NCBI RefSeq assembly: GCF_003263785.1
Contig: NZ_JYJK01000015.1
Span: 1-64,000, forward strand
Reading direction: 5' to 3'
Source: Vibrio variabilis
GTDB lineage: Bacteria; Pseudomonadota; Gammaproteobacteria; Enterobacterales; Vibrionaceae
Length of the DNA stretch: 64,000 nucleotides
Each line of letters begins with the position of its first letter. Position 1 is the stretch's first letter. The notes under the pieces were generated by a model. That model ran no database searches, had not been told where the DNA came from, and saw only the letters and a list, made by a program, of their open reading frames with translations. The translations under genes and the position numbers were made by a program. Positions 38,904-47,975 of the stretch are shown here, in pieces.

Positions 38904-39491
38904 AAAGGTACTTGTCCCTATCGCCCCAGGCACAGAAGAAATGGAAGCCATCACCATCATAGATACTATGGTGAGAGCAGGTTTTGACGTCACGGTGGCG
39001 AGCGCTGACTTCGATGGCGCATTGACAATGAAAGCTCCCGAGGGGTCACCTTAACGGCCGATTGTAAATTGGTCGATATTGCAGACGACGAGTTCGATGT
39101 TATCGCGCTGCCTGGTGGTGTCGGCGGCTCGGAAGTATTTCGTGACAGCACATTATTGGTCGAGATAGTTCGCCAACACAAATACGATGGCAAACTCATG
39201 GCGGCTATTTGCGCAGCCCCTGCCCTTGTGCTGCAGCACCATCAACTTTATCCCGATGCTTTAATGACCTGCCACCCAAGTTTTAAATCTCATATCCCAG
39301 AAAGCTGTTGGCGCGAAAAGCGCGTTACCATGGATATCAACCACAACCTGATTACCAGCCAAGGTCCAGGTACTGCGCTTGAGTTTGCCATCGAGATCAT
39401 CATTGCACTCTGTGGTAAAGAAAAGGCATGGCAAGTCGCCGAGCCTATGGTCACCAACCCAACGCTGCATTATCACGAAATGGGAAAGTAA
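38896..39491 (+). CDS. yajL: DJ-1 family protein deglycase/chaperone YajL (frameshift in this sequence)
   Basis: YajL is a DJ-1/PfpI-family protein linked to protection of proteins against oxidative and glycation damage. The frame breaks near 39038, in a CCC run. Before it is [25 protein letters not shown]; one added base gives [16 protein letters not shown]. The nucleophilic Cys is in [11 protein letters not shown], and [14 protein letters not shown] is the C-terminal signature. The repaired length is 198 residues (E. coli 196). It sits between panE and csdA with overlaps of 8 bp and a gap of 1 bp. Confidence 0.92.
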
Positions 39492-39492
39492 G

Positions 39493-40692
39493 ATGACTGA
39501 TTTACAAGCAATTCGTGACCAGTTCCCGGCAATTGATGGCGAAACCGTTTATCTAGACAGTGCGGCGACCACACAAAAGCCTCAAGCCGTCATTGACTGC
39601 ATCACAGACTATTACCGCAATCAAAATGCCAATGTTCATCGCGGCACCCATTCGCTGACTGCTCTGGCGACGTCCCGTTTCGAAGCGGCTCGTGAAACGG
39701 TCGCGCGTTTTATTAATGCCAGCAGCGAGAAAGAGATCATCTGGACACGTGGAGCGACCGAGGCGCTGAACCTCATCGCACAAACCTACGCCCGTAATCA
39801 GTTACAGCCAGGTGACGAAATCTTGGTTTCTGAAATGGAGCACCATGCCAACATTGTTCCGTGGCAAATTGTCGCCGAGCAAACCGGTGCTAAAGTGGTC
39901 AAGGTGCCAATGGGTGAAGGTTGTCAATTTAACCTCGATGCGTTCCGAGCATTGGTCAACAGCCACACAAAAATCGTGGCCGTGGCTCAAGTCACCAACG
40001 TGACGGGAACCGTGCTGCCGCTCAACGACATCATCGCGATCACTCGCGCTCATAGCCAAGCTGTGGTCGTCGTCGATGGCGCGCAAGGCGTGGTGCATCA
40101 ACCGACTGACGTTCAAACTTTGGATGCCGATTTCTACGTTTTTTCGGGGCATAAACTCTATGCGCCTGCGGGTATTGGCGTACTGTATGGAAAACTCGCT
40201 CTGCTCGAAGCGATGCCACCATGGCACGGCGGCGGAAAAATGGTCGAAAAAGTCTCGTTCGAAGGCACAACATTTAGTGAGTTGCCCGGTAAGTTTGAAG
40301 CGGGTACACCCAATGTCGCTGGTGCCCTGGCGCTTGCCTGCTCTATTAAATGGCTTGCCCAATATAACCATGCCGATCTTGAAAAGCACATCTGCGCGCT
40401 TCAAAAACGCGCCTACGACGCCCTAAACCAACTCGATGATATTCAAATCATCGGCTATCAGCCCGGTGCTAGCGTCATCACTTTTGTCATGGATGGCGTG
40501 CATCATCAAGACTTGGCCACATTGCTTGATCAGCAAAATGTCGCAGTACGCGCTGGACACCACTGTGCCCATCCACTTATGGACGCGTTAGGCGTAAAAG
40601 GTACCGTGCGAGCTTCATTCGCGATCTACAACTCTGAGCAAGATGTTGACCGCTTTATCGCTTCGGTAGAAAAAGCTGTCGATATGCTTTAA
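39493..40692 (+). CDS. csdA: Cysteine desulfurase CsdA
   Basis: CsdA is a PLP-dependent class V aminotransferase-fold enzyme that releases sulfur from cysteine and hands it to CsdE. The PLP lysine is in YVFSGHKLYAPAGIGVLYG, and the active-site Cys is in VAVRAGHHCAHPLMDALG, the short-loop SufS/CsdA (group II) form. The 399-residue protein starts at the ATG at 39493, 1 bp after yajL, with the GAAAGTAAG ribosome site inside the yajL end. Its partner csdE and the tRNA-modifying tcdA are encoded on the opposite strand just downstream, a convergent version of the csdAE-tcdA cluster. Confidence 0.95.
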   Translation: MTDLQAIRDQFPAIDGETVYLDSAATTQKPQAVIDCITDYYRNQNANVHRGTHSLTALATSRFEAARETVARFINASSEKEIIWTRGATEALNLIAQTYARNQLQPGDEILVSEMEHHANIVPWQIVAEQTGAKVVKVPMGEGCQFNLDAFRALVNSHTKIVAVAQVTNVTGTVLPLNDIIAITRAHSQAVVVVDGAQGVVHQPTDVQTLDADFYVFSGHKLYAPAGIGVLYGKLALLEAMPPWHGGGKMVEKVSFEGTTFSELPGKFEAGTPNVAGALALACSIKWLAQYNHADLEKHICALQKRAYDALNQLDDIQIIGYQPGASVITFVMDGVHHQDLATLLDQQNVAVRAGHHCAHPLMDALGVKGTVRASFAIYNSEQDVDRFIASVEKAVDML

Positions 40693-40696
40693 ACGC

Positions 40697-40734
40697 AAAA
40701 AGGCCATTGGTAGCAACGCCCCCAATGGCCTTTT
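40697..40734. terminator. Bidirectional terminator between csdA and csdE
   Basis: Thirteen-base stem AAAAGGCCATTGG/CCAATGGCCTTTT between convergent genes. Confidence 0.85.
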
Positions 40735-40769
40735 AAAATCACTGCAATCGATAGTGCTTCTAAACGCGG

Positions 40770-41201
40770 TTAAAGCGAGCGCTGCGCCTGTTCGCGAATC
40801 GTATTCACGATAGCCTTAAGGCCATTGCCGCGTGAAGGACTAAGATGATTGATAAGGTTCAACTGCTCAAAATAGCCTTCGAGATCAAACTCAGCGATTT
40901 GCTGTGAGGTTTTGCCATTGAAGGCAGCCAACACAATCGCAATCAAGCCGCGAACGATACGTGCATCAGAGTCCGCCTTAATTACCCATGCCTCATCGAC
41001 CTGTTCAAGCACTAGCCACACTGAGCTTTCACAGCCCGCCACCAGCACTTGCTCCTGTTTATCAGCCTCATCCATGACCGGTAGTTTCTTACCCCACTGA
41101 ATGACTTGGCGGTAGCGATCTTCCCAGCCTTTCAACTGAGTCATCGTATCGACAATTTGCTGCGCTTGGATTTCACTGCCAAATGGATTGCTGTTACTCA
41201 T
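40770..41201 (-). CDS. csdE: Sulfur acceptor protein CsdE (SufE family)
   Basis: CsdE accepts persulfide sulfur from CsdA and passes it on, notably to TcdA-dependent tRNA modification. The 143-residue protein has the SufE fold; the acceptor Cys is Cys57 in VLVAGCESSVWLVLEQ, and GLIAIVLAAFNGKTSQQI is the other conserved block. It begins 12 bp after the repaired stop of tcdA, so tcdA-csdE is an operon. In E. coli csdA and csdE are adjacent on one strand; here they face each other. Confidence 0.93.
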   Translation of the reverse strand: MSNSNPFGSEIQAQQIVDTMTQLKGWEDRYRQVIQWGKKLPVMDEADKQEQVLVAGCESSVWLVLEQVDEAWVIKADSDARIVRGLIAIVLAAFNGKTSQQIAEFDLEGYFEQLNLINHLSPSRGNGLKAIVNTIREQAQRSL

Positions 41202-41213
41202 CTCGACTACCTA

Positions 41214-42027
41214 TTACTTTGCTGCGTACTTTTGCAGAATTTTTTCAACGATGCGCGATACCGCGACAAAGCCAAATGTCGCCGTGACCACCGTTGCCGC
41301 GCCAAAACCCGCTGGCACAGTCCATACGTTTTGGCCCTTCTGCGGTGGATTTTACGCCACACACACTGCCGTCCGCTTGAGGATATTTGAGCTGCTCAGT
41401 CGAGAACACACAATCAATACCAAATTTACGAGCAGGGTTCTTAGTGAAGTTGTGATGACGACGCAAGGTATCTTTGAGCTTTTTGGCGAGCGGATCTTGA
41501 ATCGTTTTGGTCAAATCCGCCACCATGATTTGGGTTGGATCAACTTGACCTCCTGCACCACCGGTTGTGATGACTTTAATCTTGTTGCTGCGGCAATAAG
41601 CCAGTAACGCCGCTTTCGGCTTAATGCTGTCAATCGCATCCAACACGTAATCAAACTCTTTGCTGATGTACTCGGCCACGTTGTCTGGAGTAATAAAGTC
41701 ATCAATCAGATTCACTTTGCACTCTGGGTTGATCAGCTTAACGCGCTCTGCCATCACTTCGATTTTACTTTGACCAACGGTACCTGACATCGCATGGATT
41801 TGACGGTTAATGTTGGTCACACACACGTCATCCATATCAATCAGTGTTAACTCACCGACACCGGTTCTCGCTAGCGCTTCTACTGCCCACGATCCCACAC
41901 CACCAATGCCGACCACACACACGTGTGCTGCACGTAATATGTCGACCTCACTATGACCATAAAGTCGGCGTGTGCCACCAAAACGTTGGTTGTAGCTGTC
42001 AGAGGCAGGTTGGTTCAATTCGCGCAT
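41214..42027 (-). CDS. tcdA: tRNA threonylcarbamoyladenosine dehydratase TcdA (frameshift in this sequence)
   Basis: TcdA (CsdL) is an E1-like ATP-dependent enzyme that cyclises t6A37 of tRNA to ct6A, assisted by the CsdA-CsdE sulfur relay. The nucleotide-binding motif VCVVGIGGVGSWAVEALARTG and the DMDDVCVTNINRQ block are typical. The frame breaks at the A run 41304-41307 (T run on the coding strand) after CASGF. Removing one T gives G-A-A-T-V-V-T-A-T-F-G-F-V-A-V and a normal end KILQKYAAK at 41214 (270 residues; E. coli 268). This is one of only two apparent +1 errors in the window. Confidence 0.92.
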
Positions 42028-42130
42028 GGGTTACCTTGCATTGTCCAAGTAAAAAAGAAGAGTGCGATTTATACGCACTCTTACTAAAAAGGTCAACTCT
42101 GTCGGTGTTGTAGCCGCTGATTGTGATGGC

Positions 42131-43330
42131 CTACTTGCTCTCGCTCTTCGTATCCGTTTCGGTATCAGGCTTGTCTTGCGAAGAGGTAGAAGACTTAGCC
42201 GACGCTTCAGACGGGTTTGCTGGAGAGGTCTTTTCTGCTGGCATTAACCATGGGTCTGCGGTTGTCGAGTTTTCTAAACCCAATTTCCACACGCGGCCAA
42301 AGTGCTTGTAATGCCCTGCTTGAGTGCCGGCAAACTCGCCCATACCATGATAGAGATCGAAGTGGTTACCTTTCACCGCACCACCAGTATCGAGCACGAT
42401 TAGCAGTCTTAACTCATGTGCACCACTCCAAGTACCATCGGCGTTAAGCAGTGGCACTTCCGCCAGTATCGGAGTCCCCATTGGGAATGCAGAGCGATCG
42501 CCCGCAACCGATGCCATAGGTAATAACGGAATACCTGCAGTACCTCTTACTGGCGCTGCATTTTGCGGTTGGAAGAATACAAACGATGGGTTTTCCTCAA
42601 GGAGTGCCTGCACCGTTTTCTCATCTTGTGCCATCACCCACTCTTTGATCGCTTTGAGTGACATTTTCTCCTTTGGCACTTCACCACGCTCTATCAACAC
42701 ACGGCCAATACTCACGTACGCTTTGTTGTTTTTTCCTGCATAGGCAAAATATTCTAAGGTGTCATCATCTTCAAAGTGAACGAAGCCACTGCCTTGCACT
42801 TCCATAATAAATGGGTCGATGAGGTTTTCAGCATAGCCGAGTTCAAGTCCCTGGCCATTGAGTGCGCCGCCATAAATTTCTGCGCGAGTTGGACACTCTT
42901 GCTGACACTCTGGCATCGCATACACCGGATAGCGGAACTTCTCATCCGGCTTATGACGAAGCTCCATCACAGGTGAGAAATAGCCCGTGAAAAGTACATT
43001 GCCTTTGTTATCACCACCGCCAAGCTGCGCCGCTTGAACACCGTAATTTGCCAACTGTTTAGGGTCGCCACTTTGCACAGCCCATGCTTCTAGCTGTTCG
43101 TATAATGGTTGGTAGGTTTTCGCCATAGATGGCGAGGCAGTGACCACCTCATTCGCTTGAGCAGCAAAGGAGTGAAAGTTGCGAGGTTTGTTGGATTCAA
43201 TTTGCTCTGTTTTATTTAGCAGGCTAGTGAACTCACCATCTAGGTGCTGCTGGGCGCGATCACTCTGCGCGCAGCCAAACACCAATAAAACAGAAGCAAG
43301 TGGCAAAATACGTTTGATCAAGTTAGTCAT
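42131..43330 (-). CDS. mltA: Membrane-bound lytic murein transglycosylase A
   Basis: MltA cleaves the glycan strands of murein to form 1,6-anhydromuropeptides and is anchored in the outer membrane. The lipoprotein signal ends at Cys20 (LASVLLVFGCAQ). The MltA-specific insert and 3D domain are present, with the catalytic Asp in LLIVLDTGGAVKGNHFDLYHG and GYFSPVMELRHKPDEKFRYPVY near the start of the enzyme domain. The length is 399 residues; the last 40 are a low-complexity Ser/Asp/Lys tail that is longer than in E. coli (365). The frame is intact. Confidence 0.95.
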   Translation of the reverse strand: MTNLIKRILPLASVLLVFGCAQSDRAQQHLDGEFTSLLNKTEQIESNKPRNFHSFAAQANEVVTASPSMAKTYQPLYEQLEAWAVQSGDPKQLANYGVQAAQLGGGDNKGNVLFTGYFSPVMELRHKPDEKFRYPVYAMPECQQECPTRAEIYGGALNGQGLELGYAENLIDPFIMEVQGSGFVHFEDDDTLEYFAYAGKNNKAYVSIGRVLIERGEVPKEKMSLKAIKEWVMAQDEKTVQALLEENPSFVFFQPQNAAPVRGTAGIPLLPMASVAGDRSAFPMGTPILAEVPLLNADGTWSGAHELRLLIVLDTGGAVKGNHFDLYHGMGEFAGTQAGHYKHFGRVWKLGLENSTTADPWLMPAEKTSPANPSEASAKSSTSSQDKPDTETDTKSESK

Positions 43331-43391
43331 CCCTTATGGTTCGTGCATTCAGGATGGCAAACTCTATAAAAAAGCGCAATAAAACCGATGC

Positions 43392-43847
43392 TTATCTCAG
43401 GTCTTTTTTGTGTTTTCCTGACAAAACAAACGTTGGGTTGTAATGAGTCGGTGAAAGCTGTCGTATCTCGGTCTTGTTACGGTTAAGAAATTGATAACGA
43501 TACTCGGTCACCCCTACGGTAAACCAAAGCTCTTTCGTTGATAGCTCAAAAGAAGTAGCGACCACACGGTTATTGATCGCCACCTTATTATCTCCAAGTT
43601 CAAACGACGCTCTCGCATAAGGAGCCACATCTTTCTCGATCCACAGTCCAAACACCGCTTCTTTAGGGTTAATGTGGTCTTGAACTCGACCATATAAATC
43701 GTTGTATAAGCCAATCACTGAGGCCGTACCCACTAATGCCAGCAAAATTAGTACTCGTTCCAACCACTTGTTGGGTCTAATCGTACTGCGAGGCGTTAAC
43801 GTGACATCCACGCTACTGACAATACTACTCTCTTTGCCTTCACTCAT
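43392..43847 (-). CDS. DUF2850 domain-containing protein
   Basis: A 151-residue protein of DUF2850, a family that I know only from Vibrio and relatives; no function is known. Residues 29-49 form one membrane helix (ERVLILLALVGTASVIGLYND), preceded by a 28-residue cytoplasmic segment. The rest, beginning VFGLWIEKDVAPYARASFEL, is predicted to be a periplasmic beta-rich domain. There is no Cys. It is 61 bp upstream of mltA on the same strand and divergent from argA. A link with the cell envelope is suggested only by topology and by mltA. Confidence 0.82.
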   Translation of the reverse strand: MSEGKESSIVSSVDVTLTPRSTIRPNKWLERVLILLALVGTASVIGLYNDLYGRVQDHINPKEAVFGLWIEKDVAPYARASFELGDNKVAINNRVVATSFELSTKELWFTVGVTEYRYQFLNRNKTEIRQLSPTHYNPTFVLSGKHKKDLR

Positions 43848-43942
43848 AGCTCGCCTTCTTCTGTATTCTGCGTCAGTGTGTCACTTGATTCATAAAGGGG
43901 CAAGTCTCTCCTTCGCTCCATACTAAATTTCCCTTGCGCATT

Positions 43943-43960
43943 TTTGAATAAAAAGTCATT
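43943..43960. promoter_or_regulatory. ArgR box upstream of argA
   Basis: TTTGAATAAAAAGTCATT fits the ARG box TNTGAAT-N4-ATTCANW except for one base in the right half. It lies 33 bp upstream of the argA start, consistent with arginine repression. Confidence 0.6.
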
Positions 43961-43992
43961 ATTTCAACATAAATAAACCACGAGTAATCATT

Positions 43993-45330
43993 GTGAAGAT
44001 CCGCAGTACCGCCCTAGTAAAAGGATTTCGGCAGTCCACTCCGTATGTTAATGCTCACCGCAACAAAACCATGGTCATCATGCTAGGTGGAGAAGCATTC
44101 ACCGACAAAAACTTCACCAATATTGTGAGTGACATCGCGTTGCTACATAGTTTGGGCGTTAAGTTAGTGCTGGTGCATGGCGCAAGGCCGCAAATCAACC
44201 AACTTCTTGAACACAATGATTGTCACTGTCCCTATCACAAAGGCATTCGAGTCACGACAGAAAAGTGCTTAGACTATGTAATGCAGGCGACGGGGCGTCT
44301 GCAACTGGATATCACTGCACGTCTCTCTATGAGCCTGAATAACACACCAATGGCGGGTAACCAGCTCAATGTTATTAGTGGCAACTTTGTCATTGCCCAA
44401 CCGCTCGGCGTTGATGATGGCATCGACTACTGCCACAGTGGTCGCGTGCGCCGTATTGATATTCAAGGTATCAATCGTGTTCTTGAGCAAGGTTCAATCG
44501 CCTTACTCGGTCCTGTGGCAGGTTCGGTAACGGGTGAGACCTTCAATCTCCTCTCTGAAGAAGTGGCGACCCAAGTGGCTATAAAATTAAATGCAGATAA
44601 GTTAATTGGTTTTTGCTCTGAGCAAGGGGTGCTCGATGAAAATGGTAATGCCATCGCTGAACTATTCCCTTCTGAGGTCAATCAACTGATTGAACAACTT
44701 GAAGCCAAAGAACTGGCTGACGAAGGCCATAGTAGCGGCACTCTGCGTTTCTTACGCGGCGCGCAATCCGCTTGTCGCGCAGGGATTCCACGTTGCCACT
44801 TAATTAGCTATAAAATCGATGGTGCGCTGATTCAGGAGCTGTTCTCTATTGATGGTATCGGCACACAAATCGTCATGGCCAGTGCCGAGCAAGTCAGACA
44901 GGCTGACATAGATGATATTGGCGGCATCTTTGAGCTGATTAGACCTTTAGAAGAAAAAGGGATTTTGGTTCGCCGCTCTAGAGAGCAGCTTGAGCAAGAG
45001 ATCCACCAGTTCACCTTGATCGAGAAAGATGGTTTGGTGATTGGCTGCGCAGCACTTTATCCTTACCAGCAAGAAAAGATGGCCGAAATGGCCTGCGTTG
45101 CGATCCATCCCGACTATCGCGATGGCAATCGGGGCGTGCTGCTCCTGAATCATATGAAGCAGCAATCAAAGATGATGGGGATTGAGCATATATTTGTACT
45201 CACTACACACAGCCTGCACTGGTTTAGAGAGCAAGGTTTTCTTGAAGTAGGGGTAGAATCGCTGCCGATGGCGAAGCAAGACCTCTACAATTTACAAAGG
45301 CGCTCCAAGATCCTATCGGTCTCGGTGTAG
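43993..45330 (+). CDS. argA: Amino-acid N-acetyltransferase (N-acetylglutamate synthase)
   Basis: ArgA acetylates glutamate, the first step of arginine synthesis, and is the usual target of arginine feedback. The 445-residue protein has an N-terminal amino-acid-kinase-like domain (about 1-290; [32 protein letters not shown]) and a C-terminal GNAT domain (about 295-440; [21 protein letters not shown]). A GTG at 43993 is the start and matches the E. coli beginning (MVKERKTELVEGFRHS type). An ArgR box lies just upstream. It is next to recD, as in E. coli, but convergent here. Confidence 0.96.
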   Translation: MKIRSTALVKGFRQSTPYVNAHRNKTMVIMLGGEAFTDKNFTNIVSDIALLHSLGVKLVLVHGARPQINQLLEHNDCHCPYHKGIRVTTEKCLDYVMQATGRLQLDITARLSMSLNNTPMAGNQLNVISGNFVIAQPLGVDDGIDYCHSGRVRRIDIQGINRVLEQGSIALLGPVAGSVTGETFNLLSEEVATQVAIKLNADKLIGFCSEQGVLDENGNAIAELFPSEVNQLIEQLEAKELADEGHSSGTLRFLRGAQSACRAGIPRCHLISYKIDGALIQELFSIDGIGTQIVMASAEQVRQADIDDIGGIFELIRPLEEKGILVRRSREQLEQEIHQFTLIEKDGLVIGCAALYPYQQEKMAEMACVAIHPDYRDGNRGVLLLNHMKQQSKMMGIEHIFVLTTHSLHWFREQGFLEVGVESLPMAKQDLYNLQRRSKILSVSV

Positions 45331-45533
45331 TGTTAAAAAATCATTCATGACGACTTTAAATTTATGAAATCGATTGCCGTCATGAATTAGCACAAATCGT
45401 TTTACAAAAGGTCAATTCCTGTTTAAAATTCGCGCAAATCACAGCTATTTATGTGACAGGACTCCCAAAAAGCAACGTGCTGGCGGGCAGTGCAAGGAAT
45501 GCTAGGTGAACACCACATTCAAGAGTGACATCT

Positions 45534-45719
45534 ATGCGAACGGTTATTTGTAATTCGATTCAAAGTTTCTGGGATATGGCGGAAAACCACTTCCTAGAAG
45601 GACTCAACGTCCACTGTGTTTTTCCTGTATCCGAAAAAGTCAGATCGTTAATGGCGATTTACCAGCAGCAGTATCGGATCAAGCAAATCACCTACTCTGA
45701 GGTCTTTAATCCGGCTTAA
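45534..45719 (+). CDS. Small conserved-looking protein of unknown function
   Basis: A 61-residue protein that I do not recognise. It starts at the ATG at 45534 with AAGAGTGA upstream; an in-frame GTG at 45525 is an alternative. The sequence is balanced, not low-complexity, and has two Cys (VICNSIQSFW and LNVHCVFPV), a Trp and a mixed-charge C-terminal half (YRIKQITYSEVFNPA). No membrane helix or signal peptide. It lies alone between argA and the convergent recD in a region with normal codon use, so it is probably real. Confidence 0.5.
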   Translation: MRTVICNSIQSFWDMAENHFLEGLNVHCVFPVSEKVRSLMAIYQQQYRIKQITYSEVFNPA

Positions 45720-45800
45720 CCGAGCCAAACTATCTCCAGAATAGCACTGCCAAGGATGGTAGAGTTTCTCTCTCACTTACTTTCCGACTCAGCTACGCAT

Positions 45801-47975
45801 TTACGCCAATCGCAATGACAGTCCACTGTGACGCAGCGTTTTATGACGTATCCCCTTCCCTAATACTTTGCCATCCGCCACTAAGGTGAAACGCGATTTT
45901 GCACGGGTAATTCCGGTGTAAATCAACTCTTTGGTGAGCAGAGGGCTAAATTCACCCGGTAATATCATAAAGGTATGGGCAAACTCACTGCCTTGAGATT
46001 TATGAATCGTCATGGCATAAGCCGTTTCGTGCTCTGGCATTCGACTTGGCAATACCGACTTTATGCTGCCATCAGGGAGCTCAAAGAAGACCTTCAGCCT
46101 TGGTGTTTGAGCACTATGATCCCATAGGCAAATGCCTATATCTCCATTGTAAAGTCCAAGCCCGTGATCGTTTTTCGTCACCATCAGCGGTCGCCCCACA
46201 TACCAAAGCTCTTCACCTCGCGAAATCACGCCGCGCTGCTTCAGACGTGACTCTATCCTCTGGTTAAGGCCAGTAACACCAAAATCACCCTCTCGAACTG
46301 CACACAGCAAGCGGTTTTGAGCGAATAAACCTAAGACTTCACGCGCAACGCCGTGCTGCCAGTTCACTAACGCATCGCTGCTTTGCAGCGACTCACCTTG
46401 TGGAGACGCTGCTCTCGACTCAGTCAAATACGGTTTGTAAGCCCGCACCATAGCATCAATCAATTTTTGATAGCTATCACCACTCAGTGGCAGCCATTCA
46501 ATATCCTCAAACCCTTTGCTCCAAACCTGCTCGAAACCTCGACTACTTGCAGCGTTAACCTGTTTTGCAAGTTGTCCTATGCCTGAACGCGCGTCAAAGC
46601 GATAGCTTTTTTGCAGAACGCATAGACTATCTGCAAGTGGCGATACCAACTGTTTGCCAGTACGTCCAAACTGGCAGTCAAACTGAGTGAGTGCTTTCAC
46701 CCGTTCGTTTTGCTTTTGGCTGTAACCTTGAGCCGAAAAATCACAGATATCAGATAGCACCGCTCCCGCTTCAACTGAGGCGAGCTGATCTTTGTCGCCT
46801 AATAAGATAAGCCGTGCGTGGCTTGGTAGCGCATCGAGCAATCGGTGCATCATAGGCAAATCGACCATAGAGGCTTCATCGAGCACCAACACATCGAGAT
46901 GCAACGGATTGGTTTTATCGTGCCTAAACTCAACACGGCCTGGAATGGCACCAAGTAACCTGTGCAGGGTACTCGAGTCGGTGGGAATACGCTGTTTAAG
47001 CTCCGGTGACAGCGCCAAGGCATCCACCGCTTTACCAATCGATTCCGTCAGGCGCGCTGCTGCTTTACCCGTTGGCGCAACCAACTTAATGGTGGGGGTT
47101 TCTCCTTGCGCGCTCGCCTGATGCACCATTGCCGCGAGCAGTTTGGTGACTGTCGTGGTTTTACCCGTACCAGGCCCTCCGGAAATAACGGCGAAGCGGC
47201 GGGTTAATGCTACCGCAGCCGCCACCTTTTGCCAGTTCAGGCAGGTATTGAGCGGAATTGCAGCATCCAGTATTTGAAGCTCACTGGCAGAGTTCGCTGA
47301 CGTGACAATGCGATCCACCTGATCCCAGTCGATCGAGCCATCATCAACAACGTCTAAGAAGTCACACACCAGTTGCTGTCGTGAAACTTGGTTGTTTTGT
47401 TCATTAGAGAGCGAGGCTAATGCCGAGTACAGGTAGTGATATTCTCGGGCAAACAGCTGATCAAGGATCTGCGCCGCTTGCTGAAGTTGAGTGCTGGGCA
47501 GCTCAATCGGCGTCGCCATCGACAACAGCCGCTCTGCGATGGTTTGCTCATAATAAAAGTAGCGCTGTAAATAGAGCCGATTTTGCTGCCAGACTAGAGG
47601 CGTGACCGCACCCTCTAAGGATGCGCCTGGAGCCAATACAGTGATCGTTGACGCACGCTCCATTACCTGCAGCCAATCAACCTGATTGACCTTATCTTCC
47701 AACGGCGCAGCAGCGGCGCCATAGAGTCCAATCAGGCTTGGTAACGGTGGCAAAGCCTGCTCAGCCAAATTGCTACCTAAGTCGCTATCTAAGTTGACGC
47801 AAATGTGGCCTTGCCCGAGCTGGCTACTTGTGATTGCCGCCAGCCACATCACTTCATCGGGATACTCGGTTTCAATGGAAGCAACAAACTTGGCGAACTG
47901 ATGATCCAGCGGTCGTAAACATTTTTTATCGACCAAGTCGGAAATCCAATGGGAAAAAGCGCGCTGTTCAGTCAT
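45801..47975 (-). CDS. recD: Exodeoxyribonuclease V subunit alpha
   Basis: RecD is the fast 5'-3' helicase subunit of RecBCD, which processes double-strand ends and degrades foreign linear DNA. The 724-residue protein has the superfamily 1 motifs: Walker A in VISGGPGTGKTTTVTKLLA, Walker B/DEAS in DVLVLDEASMVDLPMM, and the C-terminal TGITRAKSRFTLVADG. An N-terminal domain of about 150 residues that contacts RecB precedes the helicase. The start overlaps the recB stop (TAATG), so the two are translationally coupled. The frame is intact. Confidence 0.96.
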   Translation of the reverse strand: MTEQRAFSHWISDLVDKKCLRPLDHQFAKFVASIETEYPDEVMWLAAITSSQLGQGHICVNLDSDLGSNLAEQALPPLPSLIGLYGAAAAPLEDKVNQVDWLQVMERASTITVLAPGASLEGAVTPLVWQQNRLYLQRYFYYEQTIAERLLSMATPIELPSTQLQQAAQILDQLFAREYHYLYSALASLSNEQNNQVSRQQLVCDFLDVVDDGSIDWDQVDRIVTSANSASELQILDAAIPLNTCLNWQKVAAAVALTRRFAVISGGPGTGKTTTVTKLLAAMVHQASAQGETPTIKLVAPTGKAAARLTESIGKAVDALALSPELKQRIPTDSSTLHRLLGAIPGRVEFRHDKTNPLHLDVLVLDEASMVDLPMMHRLLDALPSHARLILLGDKDQLASVEAGAVLSDICDFSAQGYSQKQNERVKALTQFDCQFGRTGKQLVSPLADSLCVLQKSYRFDARSGIGQLAKQVNAASSRGFEQVWSKGFEDIEWLPLSGDSYQKLIDAMVRAYKPYLTESRAASPQGESLQSSDALVNWQHGVAREVLGLFAQNRLLCAVREGDFGVTGLNQRIESRLKQRGVISRGEELWYVGRPLMVTKNDHGLGLYNGDIGICLWDHSAQTPRLKVFFELPDGSIKSVLPSRMPEHETAYAMTIHKSQGSEFAHTFMILPGEFSPLLTKELIYTGITRAKSRFTLVADGKVLGKGIRHKTLRHSGLSLRLA

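Noticed and set aside
39802..40404. 200-codon open frame on the minus strand
   Set aside because: It is the antisense shadow of csdA, whose motifs are all on the plus strand.
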